The notes: generated by a model from the letters alone, not told the origin. Counted from the first letter of the stretch, positions 1 through 8,236 are shown. The stretch: 37,619 nt of DNA from an uncultured Bacilli bacterium (GCA_947629315.1 CANRDB010000012.1:1-37619); one strand, 5' to 3'. Translations and numbers: made by a program.

Positions 1-9
1 GAATGTAAA

Positions 10-41
10 AAAATACAAATTAATTATATAACTTGTATTTT
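10..41 (-). terminator. AT-rich inverted repeat after htrA, possible weak terminator
   Basis: AAAATACAA (10-18) faces TTGTATTTT (33-41), a perfect 9-bp but wholly AT-rich stem about 50 bases past the htrA stop. On the minus strand there is no clean U-run straight after it. It may be a weak terminator or only AT-rich chance. No other terminator is visible downstream of htrA inside the window. Confidence 0.25.
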
Positions 42-90
42 CTCTTAAATTTTTCCAACATTTACTTTACTTCACCAGAGATTCTCTATC

Positions 91-1161
91 TTATTGGGTT
101 AATATAACCGTAACTTTTTTTTCTTTATTGTCTCGTATATATTTAATGGTCATCTTATCTCCAATATTATGTTTATAGAGAAGATAACGGAATCGAGTAG
201 AATCATCTACTTTAGAACCATCCACTTCAATAATCACATCTCCCGTTTGTAATTGAGCAATAGCGGCAGGAGAACCAGGGGTAACACGATATACGACAAC
301 ACCCTCTGTCACATTACTACTAACATTAACATTATAGTATCTTCTTAAATAAGCATTCGAAGCATCAAACATTTCAATACCAACAGTTGGTCTTTTAATG
401 GCTTCGCCTTTCTCTAAGCGGTCAACGTAGAGCATAACCTCTTCAATAGGAATAGCAAACCCCATACCTTCTATTTTATCTTCTACTAATTTTAAAGCAT
501 TGATTCCAATTACTTCACCATTAATATTGACAAGTGGACCTCCACTATTACCAGGGTTAATAGCAGCATCTGTCTGTAATAAAGACATAATATAATATCC
601 ACCAGAAGATAGAGAAACAGTAATCTCTCTACTCTTTCCTGATAAAATGCCTTTTGTGACCGTACCAATATATTCTTTTCCTTCAGGAGAACCAACCGTG
701 AAAACGGTATCTCCTAATTCTACAGACTTACTATCCCCAATCGAAGCTACTTGGAGAACATTTTCTTTATCAATTCGTAGAACGGCAATATCCATATAAA
801 TATCGGTTCCTAATACTGTGGCATCAATCTCTACGCCCTCAATATTGACAACCTTCACGGTAGTGGCATCTTCTACGACATGATTATTAGTTAAAATATA
901 TCCATACTGATCATCTTCTTTATAAACAAAGCCAGAACCAGTACTCGTTCCTAAACGATTAGTCGCTTCAATTAATACCACAGAACGATAGACTTTCTGA
1001 ATAGAATCTTTAATCGTATTGGACTCAGAGATACTAACCTCAGAGACCGTTTTTGTAATTTCTTCCCCTTTCACATATTTTGGTAGAATCAAAGCAGTTC
1101 CAACCACTCCAACAGTAAGAGAAAGAAGGACAGTTAGAATATAACCTCCATATTTTTTCAT
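91..1161 (-). CDS. htrA: HtrA/DegP-type membrane-anchored serine protease with one PDZ domain
   Basis: This is an envelope quality-control protease that should cut misfolded exported proteins. A single N-terminal membrane segment (about residues 5-27) anchors it with the protease outside. The trypsin-like triad is readable as His94 (NNHVV), Asp124 (YMDIAVL) and Ser206 (GNSGGPL). A PDZ domain follows (about 255-357), including GSPAAIAQLQTGDVI. The length of about 356 residues is normal for single-PDZ Gram-positive HtrA. The start at 1161 has AGGAGG seven bases upstream; the ATG one codon earlier (1164) is only four bases from it. A longer reading frame to 1200 has no ribosome site and would overlap the gene upstream. 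That gene's TAG stop lies in this ribosome binding site, so the two are probably co-transcribed. Confidence is high. Confidence 0.93.
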   Translation of the reverse strand: MKKYGGYILTVLLSLTVGVVGTALILPKYVKGEEITKTVSEVSISESNTIKDSIQKVYRSVVLIEATNRLGTSTGSGFVYKEDDQYGYILTNNHVVEDATTVKVVNIEGVEIDATVLGTDIYMDIAVLRIDKENVLQVASIGDSKSVELGDTVFTVGSPEGKEYIGTVTKGILSGKSREITVSLSSGGYYIMSLLQTDAAINPGNSGGPLVNINGEVIGINALKLVEDKIEGMGFAIPIEEVMLYVDRLEKGEAIKRPTVGIEMFDASNAYLRRYYNVNVSSNVTEGVVVYRVTPGSPAAIAQLQTGDVIIEVDGSKVDDSTRFRYLLYKHNIGDKMTIKYIRDNKEKKVTVILTQ

Positions 1162-1172
1162 CATATTACCTC

Positions 1173-2111
1173 CTAATGAATGTCTAATATATCTCGCCAA
1201 TTATTTGGAAAACTAATCTTGTTCAACAACACATTTAATGGTAATACGTTTACCTTACCATCCAATATATCAATCTCATATCCTACTTCATAAACTAAAT
1301 TTCTAAATTCTTCTTCACTCAACATCTGTTTTAAAATAATGATAACGGAAAATAAATCATTTTTACCATAAATATATTCATCTTCCTCATTCTTTTCAAT
1401 CCCTAGTTGTTCATGATACTTAGTATCAGGAATGCTTCGTTGGGTACGATGGTCATATAGAATATCCTCATGAGCACACAAATTACGATAATTGGATAGA
1501 ATGGATAAATAAATTGCAAGAGAAGAAATATCGATATGATAAATATCTGCTACTTCTACTTGATCCTCTTCCTTTAATATGGTAAAAAGTTCAGATAATA
1601 TACCAAATGACAATACCTTCACTAAAATCCAAAGAGGAATATATCCATAATTACTAAGATAGTGGACAGTGGCACTATGTTGTTTTCCATTCACCCGAAT
1701 TTGTCTTTTCATCTTATCTAGCACATCATGCACTTGTCTAGCACGCATAGGATTCGATGTAAAATTATCGATATTTAAATAGTCTTTCTCACGAAAACCA
1801 TATTTTTTAGACATCACATAACTAATGAGTGATTTAATATTATTTTCCACTACTAAAATGTGCTTAAACATGATATTACGAAGTTGTCTATCAAAATAGA
1901 AAATAGCATATAATTCTTCAAACGTCGTCCCTTTCAAAAATTTTCCGTCATTATAAGACTTCATAAATAGGTGTCGATAACCACTAATAAAGAAGTAGTT
2001 TTCTTTTAACAAGATATCTTTGGCTTTATCCTCATCATTGATTGTAAGGCCTTTAGAACGTAGTATTTCTATCTGCTCATCTAAAGTCTTAAATACCTTA
2101 TTACTTCTCAT
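1173..2111 (-). CDS. Abi-family (AbiD/AbiF-like) HEPN protein, likely phage defence
   Basis: The 312-residue protein matches the Abi_2/AbiD-AbiF pattern. It has an N-terminal KTLDEQIEILRSKG stretch, then LKENYFFISGYRHLF, then FDRQLRNIMFKHILVVEN. Near residue 209 it has RNLCAHEDILYDHR. The Arg209-x4-His214 pair is the RxxxxH signature of HEPN folds, which in related proteins are RNases. In known relatives the role is abortive infection: growth arrest of phage-infected cells by RNA damage. That role here is inference. It has its own -10 box (2129-2134) and a ribosome site AGGTGA. Its stop TAG overlaps the htrA ribosome site, so it may feed transcription into htrA. No partner antitoxin gene is visible beside it. 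Confidence 0.8.
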   Translation of the reverse strand: MRSNKVFKTLDEQIEILRSKGLTINDEDKAKDILLKENYFFISGYRHLFMKSYNDGKFLKGTTFEELYAIFYFDRQLRNIMFKHILVVENNIKSLISYVMSKKYGFREKDYLNIDNFTSNPMRARQVHDVLDKMKRQIRVNGKQHSATVHYLSNYGYIPLWILVKVLSFGILSELFTILKEEDQVEVADIYHIDISSLAIYLSILSNYRNLCAHEDILYDHRTQRSIPDTKYHEQLGIEKNEEDEYIYGKNDLFSVIIILKQMLSEEEFRNLVYEVGYEIDILDGKVNVLPLNVLLNKISFPNNWRDILDIH

Positions 2112-2128
2112 ACTATCACCTATTAGAA

Positions 2129-2134
2129 ATTATA
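2129..2134 (-). promoter_or_regulatory. -10 box for the Abi gene
   Basis: A perfect TATAAT on the minus strand lies 18 bases upstream of the Abi start, giving a very short leader of about 10 bases. No convincing -35 hexamer is seen in the T-rich sequence upstream. Confidence 0.5.
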
Positions 2135-2163
2135 TCACAAAAAATATGAAAAAAATATGTTTT

Positions 2164-2823
2164 TTATGTGTAATTTCTATGTTCAAAATATGTTAAAATT
2201 CCTTGAATGATTTTATCGGATAATTCTTCTTGATAAGATTCTTTTTGTAAAAGATAACGATCATGACTATTGGATAAAAATCCTGCCTCAATCAACACTC
2301 CCGGTACTTTTACTTGTTTATTAAAATACATCGTAGTAATTTCTGAAATATCTCTTTTAGTACCCATAGCCTCTTTCATAGTTTGCGCTAACAAAAGATT
2401 TTCGGAACAAATATCATCATAAAACACCTGTGCACCACTCCATGTCGAAGAATTCGTAGCATTTAGATGAATAGAAAGGTAGATATCCGCATTACTCTCA
2501 TTAATCATTTTCGCACGATTGTATAAATCACTCCTCTTTCGATGATATACCCCTATATTACTAACATCATAATCCCCATAACGAGTTAAATAGACAGTTG
2601 CTCCCATGTTTTCTAACTTACTAGCTAAAATTTTCACAATTGATAAATTGATATCTTTTTCTAAAATATCTTTATACGTAGCCCCACTATCAATACCTCC
2701 ATGTCCAGCATCTAAATAGATAGTCTTCCCTACTAACGGCATCTCTTCTCCATTTGCTTTTAAAAAAGAAAACGTACAAATCATCAATAAAAATAAGAAA
2801 AGAATGTGAAAACTATTTCGCAT
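2164..2823 (-). CDS. N-acetylmuramoyl-L-alanine amidase (Amidase_3, CwlD-like)
   Basis: This zinc amidase cleaves the bond between N-acetylmuramic acid and the stem peptide in peptidoglycan. The Amidase_3 signature is complete: His41 (LDAGHGG), Glu55 (LEKDINLS), His119 (LSIHLNA) and Glu179 (VLIEAGFLSN). An uncleaved or signal-type hydrophobic stretch at residues 5-21 exports it. The 219-residue single-domain form without SH3, SPOR or wall-binding repeats resembles CwlD, which makes muramic lactam in spore cortex. That specific role is a guess from architecture; a general wall hydrolase is equally possible. The start has AGGTGATTT upstream. The catalytic domain looks intact. Confidence 0.9.
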   Translation of the reverse strand: MRNSFHILFLFLLMICTFSFLKANGEEMPLVGKTIYLDAGHGGIDSGATYKDILEKDINLSIVKILASKLENMGATVYLTRYGDYDVSNIGVYHRKRSDLYNRAKMINESNADIYLSIHLNATNSSTWSGAQVFYDDICSENLLLAQTMKEAMGTKRDISEITTMYFNKQVKVPGVLIEAGFLSNSHDRYLLQKESYQEELSDKIIQGILTYFEHRNYT

Positions 2824-2887
2824 CTAAATCACCTATTTTACTATATGAAATATTTTGAAAGAACATTAAAGAAGTAAGTATTTTTTC

Positions 2888-3130
2888 TTATAGATTACAA
2901 AAAAAGCAATAACTTTCCTTACAATAGTTTGTAATGTTATTGCTTAATAGATTTTTTCCCTTTGACCCTGTATTGACTGGGTCATATGTCTTTTCTGTCA
3001 CTACATCATCGGCACACTGCTCTTTCATTATTTTTTCTAATTTATCATGATTATAAAGTTTTTCATCCATACATCCTGTTAATGATATTACACTTATGAT
3101 AGCAATTATTGATAACAATATTTTCTTCAC
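2888..3130 (-). CDS. Small Cys-rich lipoprotein of unknown function, GTG start
   Basis: The 80-residue product starts with a lipoprotein signal peptide, MKKILLSIIAIISVISLTGC. The lipobox LTGC predicts lipidation at Cys20 and anchoring in the outer face of the membrane. The start codon is GTG (3128-3130) behind a GGTGG ribosome site. The rest (about 60 residues) has no motif I recognise and is rich in charged residues, with four more cysteines. Oddly, the last 15-20 codons run through a strong terminator hairpin (2899-2945). Either the gene ends inside its own terminator, or the frame has slipped and the original stop was earlier. In the next frame a TAA lies immediately before the hairpin. 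Confidence 0.6.
   Translation of the reverse strand: MKKILLSIIAIISVISLTGCMDEKLYNHDKLEKIMKEQCADDVVTEKTYDPVNTGSKGKNLLSNNITNYCKESYCFFCNL
2899..2945 (-). terminator. Strong intrinsic terminator overlapping the lipoprotein 3' end
   Basis: The arms AAGCAATAAC (2904-2913) and GTTATTGCTT (2936-2945) pair over 10 bp. A nested TTACAA/TTGTAA stem with a 4-base loop sits inside, and on the minus strand the hairpin is followed by seven U (2899-2905). It lies within the reading frame of the small lipoprotein. Confidence 0.8.
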
Positions 3131-3183
3131 ATTTCCACCACTATTCTAGCATCATTATACAGGGGTTTAGTTAATTATTCAAC

Positions 3184-3570
3184 TCACTTATTAGAAAATA
3201 AATCTCTAGCTTTTTCATAGTCAAAAGGAAGAACAAAATGTCCTTTTGTTTTCTCTAAATAAACATAATAGGTCGTATTTTTGTGAAAATCTACATATTC
3301 CTTTATCACTTCTTCTAGAGATTTCTCACCAACATAATAATACATAAAATCATAAAGGGAAATGAGATTGTAATAGGCAAATCTATTTTTAGTACACTGC
3401 ATAATTCTATCTGTCATCTTATGATATTTTTTATCATGACTATCTATAAATATTCCGTTTTCTAAAGTTCCTAACATTGGACCAACAATAGTATAAAAAT
3501 AATCTTGTTTACTTAATTTATTTCTACAGACTAACATGGCTAAATAAAGATTTTTACGATATTCTTTCAT
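3184..3570 (-). CDS. Hypothetical protein, 128 residues, no recognised domain
   Basis: I do not recognise this family. The product starts MKEYRKNLYLAMLVCRNK and is a soluble, charged protein rich in Tyr, Lys and Phe. It has no signal peptide or membrane segment and ends with FDYEKARDLFSNK. The start at 3570 is chosen because AGGAGG sits just upstream; the open frame continues to 3654 but without a ribosome site. A perfect TATAAT (3583-3588) lies 13 bases before the start, and a 9-bp inverted repeat overlaps the -35 position. That suggests a single-gene unit under a repressor or activator. Confidence 0.6.
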   Translation of the reverse strand: MKEYRKNLYLAMLVCRNKLSKQDYFYTIVGPMLGTLENGIFIDSHDKKYHKMTDRIMQCTKNRFAYYNLISLYDFMYYYVGEKSLEEVIKEYVDFHKNTTYYVYLEKTKGHFVLPFDYEKARDLFSNK

Positions 3571-3582
3571 ATTCCTCCTACT

Positions 3583-3588
3583 ATTATA
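3583..3588 (-). promoter_or_regulatory. -10 box for the 128-residue protein
   Basis: TATAAT on the minus strand lies 13 bases upstream of the start codon. The -35 position falls inside the inverted repeat at 3604-3629 and has no good consensus, as expected of a regulated promoter. Confidence 0.45.
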
Positions 3589-3603
3589 AATTAAGAACAA
3601 TAG

Positions 3604-3629
3604 GTAACATAATGATAAATTTATGTTAC
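3604..3629. promoter_or_regulatory. 9-bp inverted repeat, possible operator
   Basis: GTAACATAA (3604-3612) and TTATGTTAC (3621-3629) are perfect reverse complements separated by 8 bases. The repeat covers the -35 position of the promoter with its -10 box at 3583-3588. There is no U-run on the minus strand after it. A dyad of this size at a -35 is typical of a dimeric regulator site. On the plus strand a TTTTT follows, so a terminator in that direction is an alternative. Confidence 0.4.
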
Positions 3630-3731
3630 TTTTTAGCATGAGATTAAAGATCATGTAAACTGTTTTTCCTATTCTCCTAATGATACTAATAACATATTTT
3701 CTATGGGCATGTAAAGAAAGCAGAAAAAAAG

Positions 3732-3755
3732 AAAAAAGTCAAGGTTCTTGACTTT
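3732..3755 (-). terminator. Intrinsic terminator of the RluA-family gene
   Basis: AAAGTCAAG (3735-3743) pairs with CTTGACTTT (3747-3755), and on the minus strand a U-run follows. The TGA stop of the gene (3739-3741) lies inside the hairpin. That also shows TGA is a genuine stop in this organism. Confidence 0.75.
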
Positions 3756-4401
3756 GATACCATTGAAATGGTTTTCTATTCGGTAAAGGTAAAATAAATT
3801 CCATCTTTTCTTTAGTCGTTGGATGGGGAAAAGAAAGATAGTAAGAGTATAGAGCAATCTGTTCTCCTACTTTAGCATTTTTATTATATCTTTGATCTCC
3901 ATAAAGAGCATGACCTCTACTACTAAATTGTACTCTTATTTGATGACTACGACCCGTTTCTAGCGTAATATCTACTAAACTAGTGTTATTCTTTATCGCT
4001 AACCTTTTATAGTTTAAAATAGCCTCTTTTCCTCTAGAATCTACTTTTACGGTATTTGTTTTTTCATCTTTATAAAGGTAATCTTTTAAAGTAGCAGATT
4101 CTTCTACTACCCCTTCTACAACAGCATAGTATTTTTTTACCATTTCTTTTTTACGTATTGTATCACTTAAACGGGATGCCGCTTTACTCGTTTTCGCAAA
4201 TACCATAATTCCCCCTACTGGTCTATCTAAACGATGGACTAGACCTAAATAGACATTTCCTGGTTTATGATATTTTTCTTTTAAATAATTCTTGATAATG
4301 GTTAATAAATCTAAATCTTTACTATCGTCTGCTTGAACAGGAACATTTTCTTTTTTCTCTACGATGATAATATGATTATCTTCATATAAAATATTATTCA
4401 T
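3739..4401 (-). CDS. RluA-family rRNA pseudouridine synthase
   Basis: This enzyme isomerises uridine to pseudouridine in structured RNA, most likely 23S rRNA. The catalytic signature LVHRLDRPVGGIMVFAKT carries the nucleophilic Asp (residue 59 from the chosen start). The downstream GRSHQIRVQFSSRGHALYGDQRY and a terminal FPHPTTKEKMEF are also typical. At about 220 residues it is the short single-domain form without an S4 RNA-binding domain. Start 4401 is preferred because its ATG overlaps the TAA of the methyltransferase upstream, a translational coupling. An in-frame ATG at 4416 adds five residues. The neighbour is another RNA-modifying enzyme, so the pair is probably a small rRNA-modification operon. 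Confidence 0.9.
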   Translation of the reverse strand: MNNILYEDNHIIIVEKKENVPVQADDSKDLDLLTIIKNYLKEKYHKPGNVYLGLVHRLDRPVGGIMVFAKTSKAASRLSDTIRKKEMVKKYYAVVEGVVEESATLKDYLYKDEKTNTVKVDSRGKEAILNYKRLAIKNNTSLVDITLETGRSHQIRVQFSSRGHALYGDQRYNKNAKVGEQIALYSYYLSFPHPTTKEKMEFILPLPNRKPFQWYQSQEP

Positions 4402-5266
4402 CTTGCCATCTACCATAGATACCGCAAGGTAAAATCATTTGATTTTGTTGAATCGCAAGTCCTACTTCTCCAGCATCAACAACACCTTTATAAACTGGTT
4501 CCATCGTTGTTTTTAAAATGTTATATAAAACTGTACTAGAAATACCTGTCGTATAAGAATTAATCAAAAAGAAAAGTGGTTGATCACTTAATATTTCCAT
4601 ACAAGCCATAATTAAGTGATAAATATTATGTTCAAATTTCCATACTTCGCCATTCGGTCCTCTTCCATAACTAGGAGGATCCATGATAATAGCATCGTAT
4701 TTTCTACCTCGACGTGCTTCTCTTTCTACAAATTTTAAACAATCATCCACGATAAAGCGAATATGACAATCTTCTAAATGACTTAAATGCATATTTTCTT
4801 TCGCCCATTCTACCATACCTTTTGCAGCATCAACATGGACAACTTCTTCTGCCCCTGCACTAGCACAAGCCATTGTAGCTCCTCCAGTATAAGCAAATAG
4901 GTTTAATACTTTAATTGGTCTATTTGCCTTTTTTATTTTATCCATCATAAAATCCCAATTGGTTGCCTGCTCTGGGAAAAGTCCCGTATGTTTAAAGTTA
5001 GTAGGGCTTACTTTAAAAGTAAGGTTTTTATAGTTCACTGTCCAATATTCAGGAAGCTGTTTTAGGAATTCCCAATGTCCTCCTCCTTGATTACTACGGA
5101 AATAATGTCCATCAGGATGTTTCCATCTTTTATCTTCTTGATTGGTTGGCCACATTGCTTGAGGGTCAGGACGTCTTAAAATAATATCTTTCCAACGTTC
5201 TAGTTTCTCTCCATTTCCAGCATCTAAACATTCATAATCTTGCCATTCATTACTTATTCTAAGCAT
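4394..5266 (-). CDS. Class I SAM-dependent RNA methyltransferase (RlmI/RlmK-like)
   Basis: The 290-residue protein has a SAM-binding motif I, VLNLFAYTGGATMACASAGA, an acidic motif II (VVHVDAAKGMVEWAKEN) and the catalytic-type DPPSYGRGPNG. These are typical of the COG1092 rRNA cytosine methyltransferases (RlmI, RlmK). RlmI proper has an extra N-terminal PUA domain of about 100 residues. Here the N-terminus is a different stretch of about 85 residues (RRPDPQAMW, HYFRSNQGGGHWEF), so this is the PUA-less branch and the exact target base is unknown. It overlaps the pseudouridine synthase by eight bases. The methyltransferase fold is complete. Confidence 0.88.
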   Translation of the reverse strand: MLRISNEWQDYECLDAGNGEKLERWKDIILRRPDPQAMWPTNQEDKRWKHPDGHYFRSNQGGGHWEFLKQLPEYWTVNYKNLTFKVSPTNFKHTGLFPEQATNWDFMMDKIKKANRPIKVLNLFAYTGGATMACASAGAEEVVHVDAAKGMVEWAKENMHLSHLEDCHIRFIVDDCLKFVEREARRGRKYDAIIMDPPSYGRGPNGEVWKFEHNIYHLIMACMEILSDQPLFFLINSYTTGISSTVLYNILKTTMEPVYKGVVDAGEVGLAIQQNQMILPCGIYGRWQDE

Positions 5267-5331
5267 AGAATCACCAAAAACAGTATATCATAAATTTCCA
5301 TAAAGAGAAACTGATATCGTAATCCCTTCCA

Positions 5332-5547
5332 TTAGAATCTCTTTCTATCATCATTGGCTTGATTATCATCTGTTTTCTGATATTTTTCTAGTTGTACTTT
5401 TTCTTTTCTAGCTATAGCAATTAATTCCGCATGAGAAGCATTCTCTACATTACCTAAATCCATCACTGCCATTGGAAAAGCACCCACCATAGCCGTACCG
5501 TAATAATCTTTTAAATCTTCTCTTAAACGTTCATAATCTATATTCAT
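5332..5547 (-). CDS. Small conserved-looking hypothetical protein next to sbcC
   Basis: The 71-residue soluble protein has no recognised domain. Its first half, MNIDYERLREDLKDYYG followed by TAMVGAFPMAVMDLGNVENA, looks folded. The last 15 residues are hydrophilic and probably disordered (QKTDDNQANDDRKRF). Its ATG directly abuts the stop of the SbcC C-terminal part, so it is co-transcribed with sbcDC and probably translationally coupled. A role in recombination is only a guess from position. Confidence 0.65.
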   Translation of the reverse strand: MNIDYERLREDLKDYYGTAMVGAFPMAVMDLGNVENASHAELIAIARKEKVQLEKYQKTDDNQANDDRKRF

Positions 5548-6207
5548 TTATACCACCATTTCTACTTCACTACCATTTTGTGTTTTGGTAATGATAATTT
5601 TTTGTTCAATCATTTCTTTTAATTCTGATATATGGCTAATAATTCCTATCAATTTGTTATTGCTACTTAATTGTAGTAACGTCTCAATAGCCTGTTCTCT
5701 TGATTCGGCATCTAAAGAACCAAATCCTTCATCAATAAATAAGGTATCTACGACAATTCCTCCAGAATAACTTTGAATGACATCAGAAAGACCTAACGCT
5801 AACGCTAAAGAGGCTTTAAATGACTCTCCTCCTGATAAGGATTTTACATCTCTTTTTCGCCCTGTATAATAATCGAAAACATCTAATTCTAGACCGAACT
5901 TATCCGATAATTTTTCTGCTTCTTCTTTTCGGAAAAGGAGAAAACGCCCATTCGTCATCTTTTGAAGTCTTTTATTTGCCTCTAAAATAACGCTATCAAA
6001 ATAAGTTGCTTGAACATACTGTTCAAAAGCGATTCGTTTCTTCCCTGCTAGTGTACCACTCGCTGTTTTATATAAATTTTCTAATTCGGCTTGATTCTTC
6101 ATTTCTACTTGAATATCTTTAGCTATCTTTTTTAATTTCTCATAGATATTTTCATAAATCATGAAGTCTGGCGGTAATAAAACCATATTGCTTTTGTTGT
6201 TGATCAT
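5548..6207 (-). CDS. sbcC: SbcC exonuclease subunit, C-terminal part (split by apparent frameshift)
   Basis: This is the carboxy-terminal ATPase half of SbcC. It carries the ABC signature KSLSGGESFKASLALALGL, the Walker B segment VDTLFIDEGFGSLDAESREQ and a terminal switch histidine (GIISHISELKE). Homology to SbcC resumes at about YENIYEKLKK, 15 residues after the first Met of this frame. The leading residues encoded in the overlap look like out-of-frame translation of the N-terminal part. The two frames differ by +1 around 6152-6170, with no strong ribosome site for this piece (upstream GAAGAAAACG). Either the gene is broken, the sequence has a one-base error, or the product is made by recoding or as a split subunit. 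Confidence 0.85.
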   Translation of the reverse strand: MINNKSNMVLLPPDFMIYENIYEKLKKIAKDIQVEMKNQAELENLYKTASGTLAGKKRIAFEQYVQATYFDSVILEANKRLQKMTNGRFLLFRKEEAEKLSDKFGLELDVFDYYTGRKRDVKSLSGGESFKASLALALGLSDVIQSYSGGIVVDTLFIDEGFGSLDAESREQAIETLLQLSSNNKLIGIISHISELKEMIEQKIIITKTQNGSEVEMVV

Positions 6208-8236
6208 AGTTTTCGTTTTCTTCGGAAAGTTTCTTTTGCAATTCTTCTAAGTTTTCTTTTTTTCTATTCTTTACTAACTTTTCTAATTCAGTTATACGAA
6301 GTTCATTTGCTTTCTTACTACTAAGAAAATTAGTTACTTGCTCTTGAAACTTTTTAAAATCTTCATCAGACAAAATGAGTTCTTGATAATCTTCTTCCTT
6401 TTCAAAACCGAGTTTCTGGTAAGATTCTTGATATTCTTGATAAAGAGTTTCTTTCATTTTCTCTTTATGTTCTAATTGTAAAAGGAGTTCTTCTAATGAA
6501 GTTTTCTTCTTCGTAACTTGTTCTTTTATTTGATCAAACTGTTCTAATTGCTGTTTTGAAAATTCATCGTAGTGAAATTCATCTATCTTCATCATTTGAT
6601 TCGTCATCGTCTTATAAAACGATTCTATTTCCTCTTTCTTTTTCTTTAAAAGCGTTTCTAGTTCTTTCTTTTCGATTTGAACTTTTTGATAATAACTATC
6701 TAAATCAAAAGGTTCTAGTTCTGGAAATTCTGATATCATTACTTCTAAAATAGAATTTACTTTCGTAATTTTTTCTTGGATTTTCTCTTTCTTCTCACGA
6801 ATTTTTTCTACTTGTTTTTTCAATTGTTCTAATTCTTCTTCTGATAATACCGAAGTACTCATACTAGCTAGATGAGGATGATCTTTACTACCACATACAG
6901 GACATGCTTCATTCTTTTTTAGTTTCGATGCTAGAATACCTGCCTGTTCCCGAAAGAAAATATCTTCTTTTTCTAGGTAAATATTTTCCTTCTCTTGATA
7001 ATCATTCATCGTATCTGCATACTGTACTGATAGCTCTTCCTTTTCTTTTTGATGGTTCTTTATTTTCATCAATTTTTCTAGTTGTTCTAGAAGAGTTACC
7101 TCTTCTTCTTTTTTCTTTTGATAATCATCCAAAGTTATTTTAAAAGTATCTAAAGACGCTAACTTCTTTTCGAAATCTTCCCTTTTTTGTTCTAACGTCT
7201 TCAAATCTTGGGATAATAAAGAGTTTCGCTTGGTTAACTCTTCTATTTCCTTTATCATCGTACTTACTTTTTCTTTCTTGGGTAAAATCGTAGCAATTAC
7301 TTTTTGACTTAGTTCTAATTCTTTTTGTAATTCCTCTATTTGAGATAGTTTTTCATCATTTTTCTTCTTTATTGTTAAACAGTTTTCATACTCTTCTATT
7401 TGTTGATTCTTCTCTTTTTTCTCTTGATATTGTTGATTTAGTTTAGCTAATTCTTGCTTCAAGATATCTAGTGCTTGAGCGACACTCTTTTCTTCTTCTT
7501 TATTTTTAGCAAGTTCTAAAAGTAAATTTTCAAGAATCGTATCCATTTCTTCTATGGTTAAGGAAGAAGAAAGCGAAGGCGCATCCTCCACTATCCAATG
7601 AATATTTCCAGCATTGGCAAGGAATGTATTTTGCTTTAATTTTAATTCTTCACTACTCTTTTTTTGTTTTTCTCCTATTTTTTTACTAATCAAATCATAG
7701 ATACTAGTATCAAAGACTCTTCTAAAAATCTCTGTTCTCTCTTTACTATCAGCAAAAAGAATTTTTAAAAATTCCCCCTGGGCTAACATAGCTATTTGTT
7801 TAAATTGTTTCGCCGTAATTCCTAGAATTTCTTCTATTTTTTGATCGACATTGGAAATTCCTGTAATGACTTTCCCATCATATTCTAAAGAAGCATCGGC
7901 AACCGTTTTAACAAAACCATCTCCTTTTTTCTTAGGCCGTTGATAAGAGGGAATTCGTTTTAATCGATATTCTTTATTTTTATGACTAAATTGTAGTTCT
8001 ACAAAGGTATCAGAATCACTACTCGCAAAATCACTACGAAGAGAAGAGACGGGACGATTAGAACCACTTACTTCGCCAAAAAGCGCAAAAGAAATGGCAT
8101 CAAAAATAGTGGTCTTTCCAGCACCGGTATCTCCTGTTACTAGAAATAATCCTTGTGTATCAAATCGAGAAAAATCAATCGTAACTTCCTCTTTATAGGG
8201 ACCAAAGGCATTTAACACTACTTTAATCGGTTTCAT
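6152..8236 (-). CDS. sbcC: SbcC exonuclease subunit, N-terminal part (split by apparent frameshift)
   Basis: This is the amino-terminal 694 residues of the SMC-like SbcC ATPase, which with SbcD opens hairpins and trims DNA ends. The Walker A motif GDTGAGKTT is at residues 35-43. Long Glu/Lys-rich coiled coils flank the zinc hook CPVCG (Cys445 and Cys448), which joins two SbcC molecules. The frame then runs into TGA shortly after GFITARLHDL, just where the C-terminal coiled coil and ATPase half should follow. The missing half is in the +1 frame at 5548-6207. Together they make about 900 residues, near normal for SbcC. It overlaps sbcD by 14 bases. Confidence 0.9.
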   Translation of the reverse strand: MKPIKVVLNAFGPYKEEVTIDFSRFDTQGLFLVTGDTGAGKTTIFDAISFALFGEVSGSNRPVSSLRSDFASSDSDTFVELQFSHKNKEYRLKRIPSYQRPKKKGDGFVKTVADASLEYDGKVITGISNVDQKIEEILGITAKQFKQIAMLAQGEFLKILFADSKERTEIFRRVFDTSIYDLISKKIGEKQKKSSEELKLKQNTFLANAGNIHWIVEDAPSLSSSLTIEEMDTILENLLLELAKNKEEEKSVAQALDILKQELAKLNQQYQEKKEKNQQIEEYENCLTIKKKNDEKLSQIEELQKELELSQKVIATILPKKEKVSTMIKEIEELTKRNSLLSQDLKTLEQKREDFEKKLASLDTFKITLDDYQKKKEEEVTLLEQLEKLMKIKNHQKEKEELSVQYADTMNDYQEKENIYLEKEDIFFREQAGILASKLKKNEACPVCGSKDHPHLASMSTSVLSEEELEQLKKQVEKIREKKEKIQEKITKVNSILEVMISEFPELEPFDLDSYYQKVQIEKKELETLLKKKKEEIESFYKTMTNQMMKIDEFHYDEFSKQQLEQFDQIKEQVTKKKTSLEELLLQLEHKEKMKETLYQEYQESYQKLGFEKEEDYQELILSDEDFKKFQEQVTNFLSSKKANELRITELEKLVKNRKKENLEELQKKLSEENENYDQQQKQYGFITARLHDL

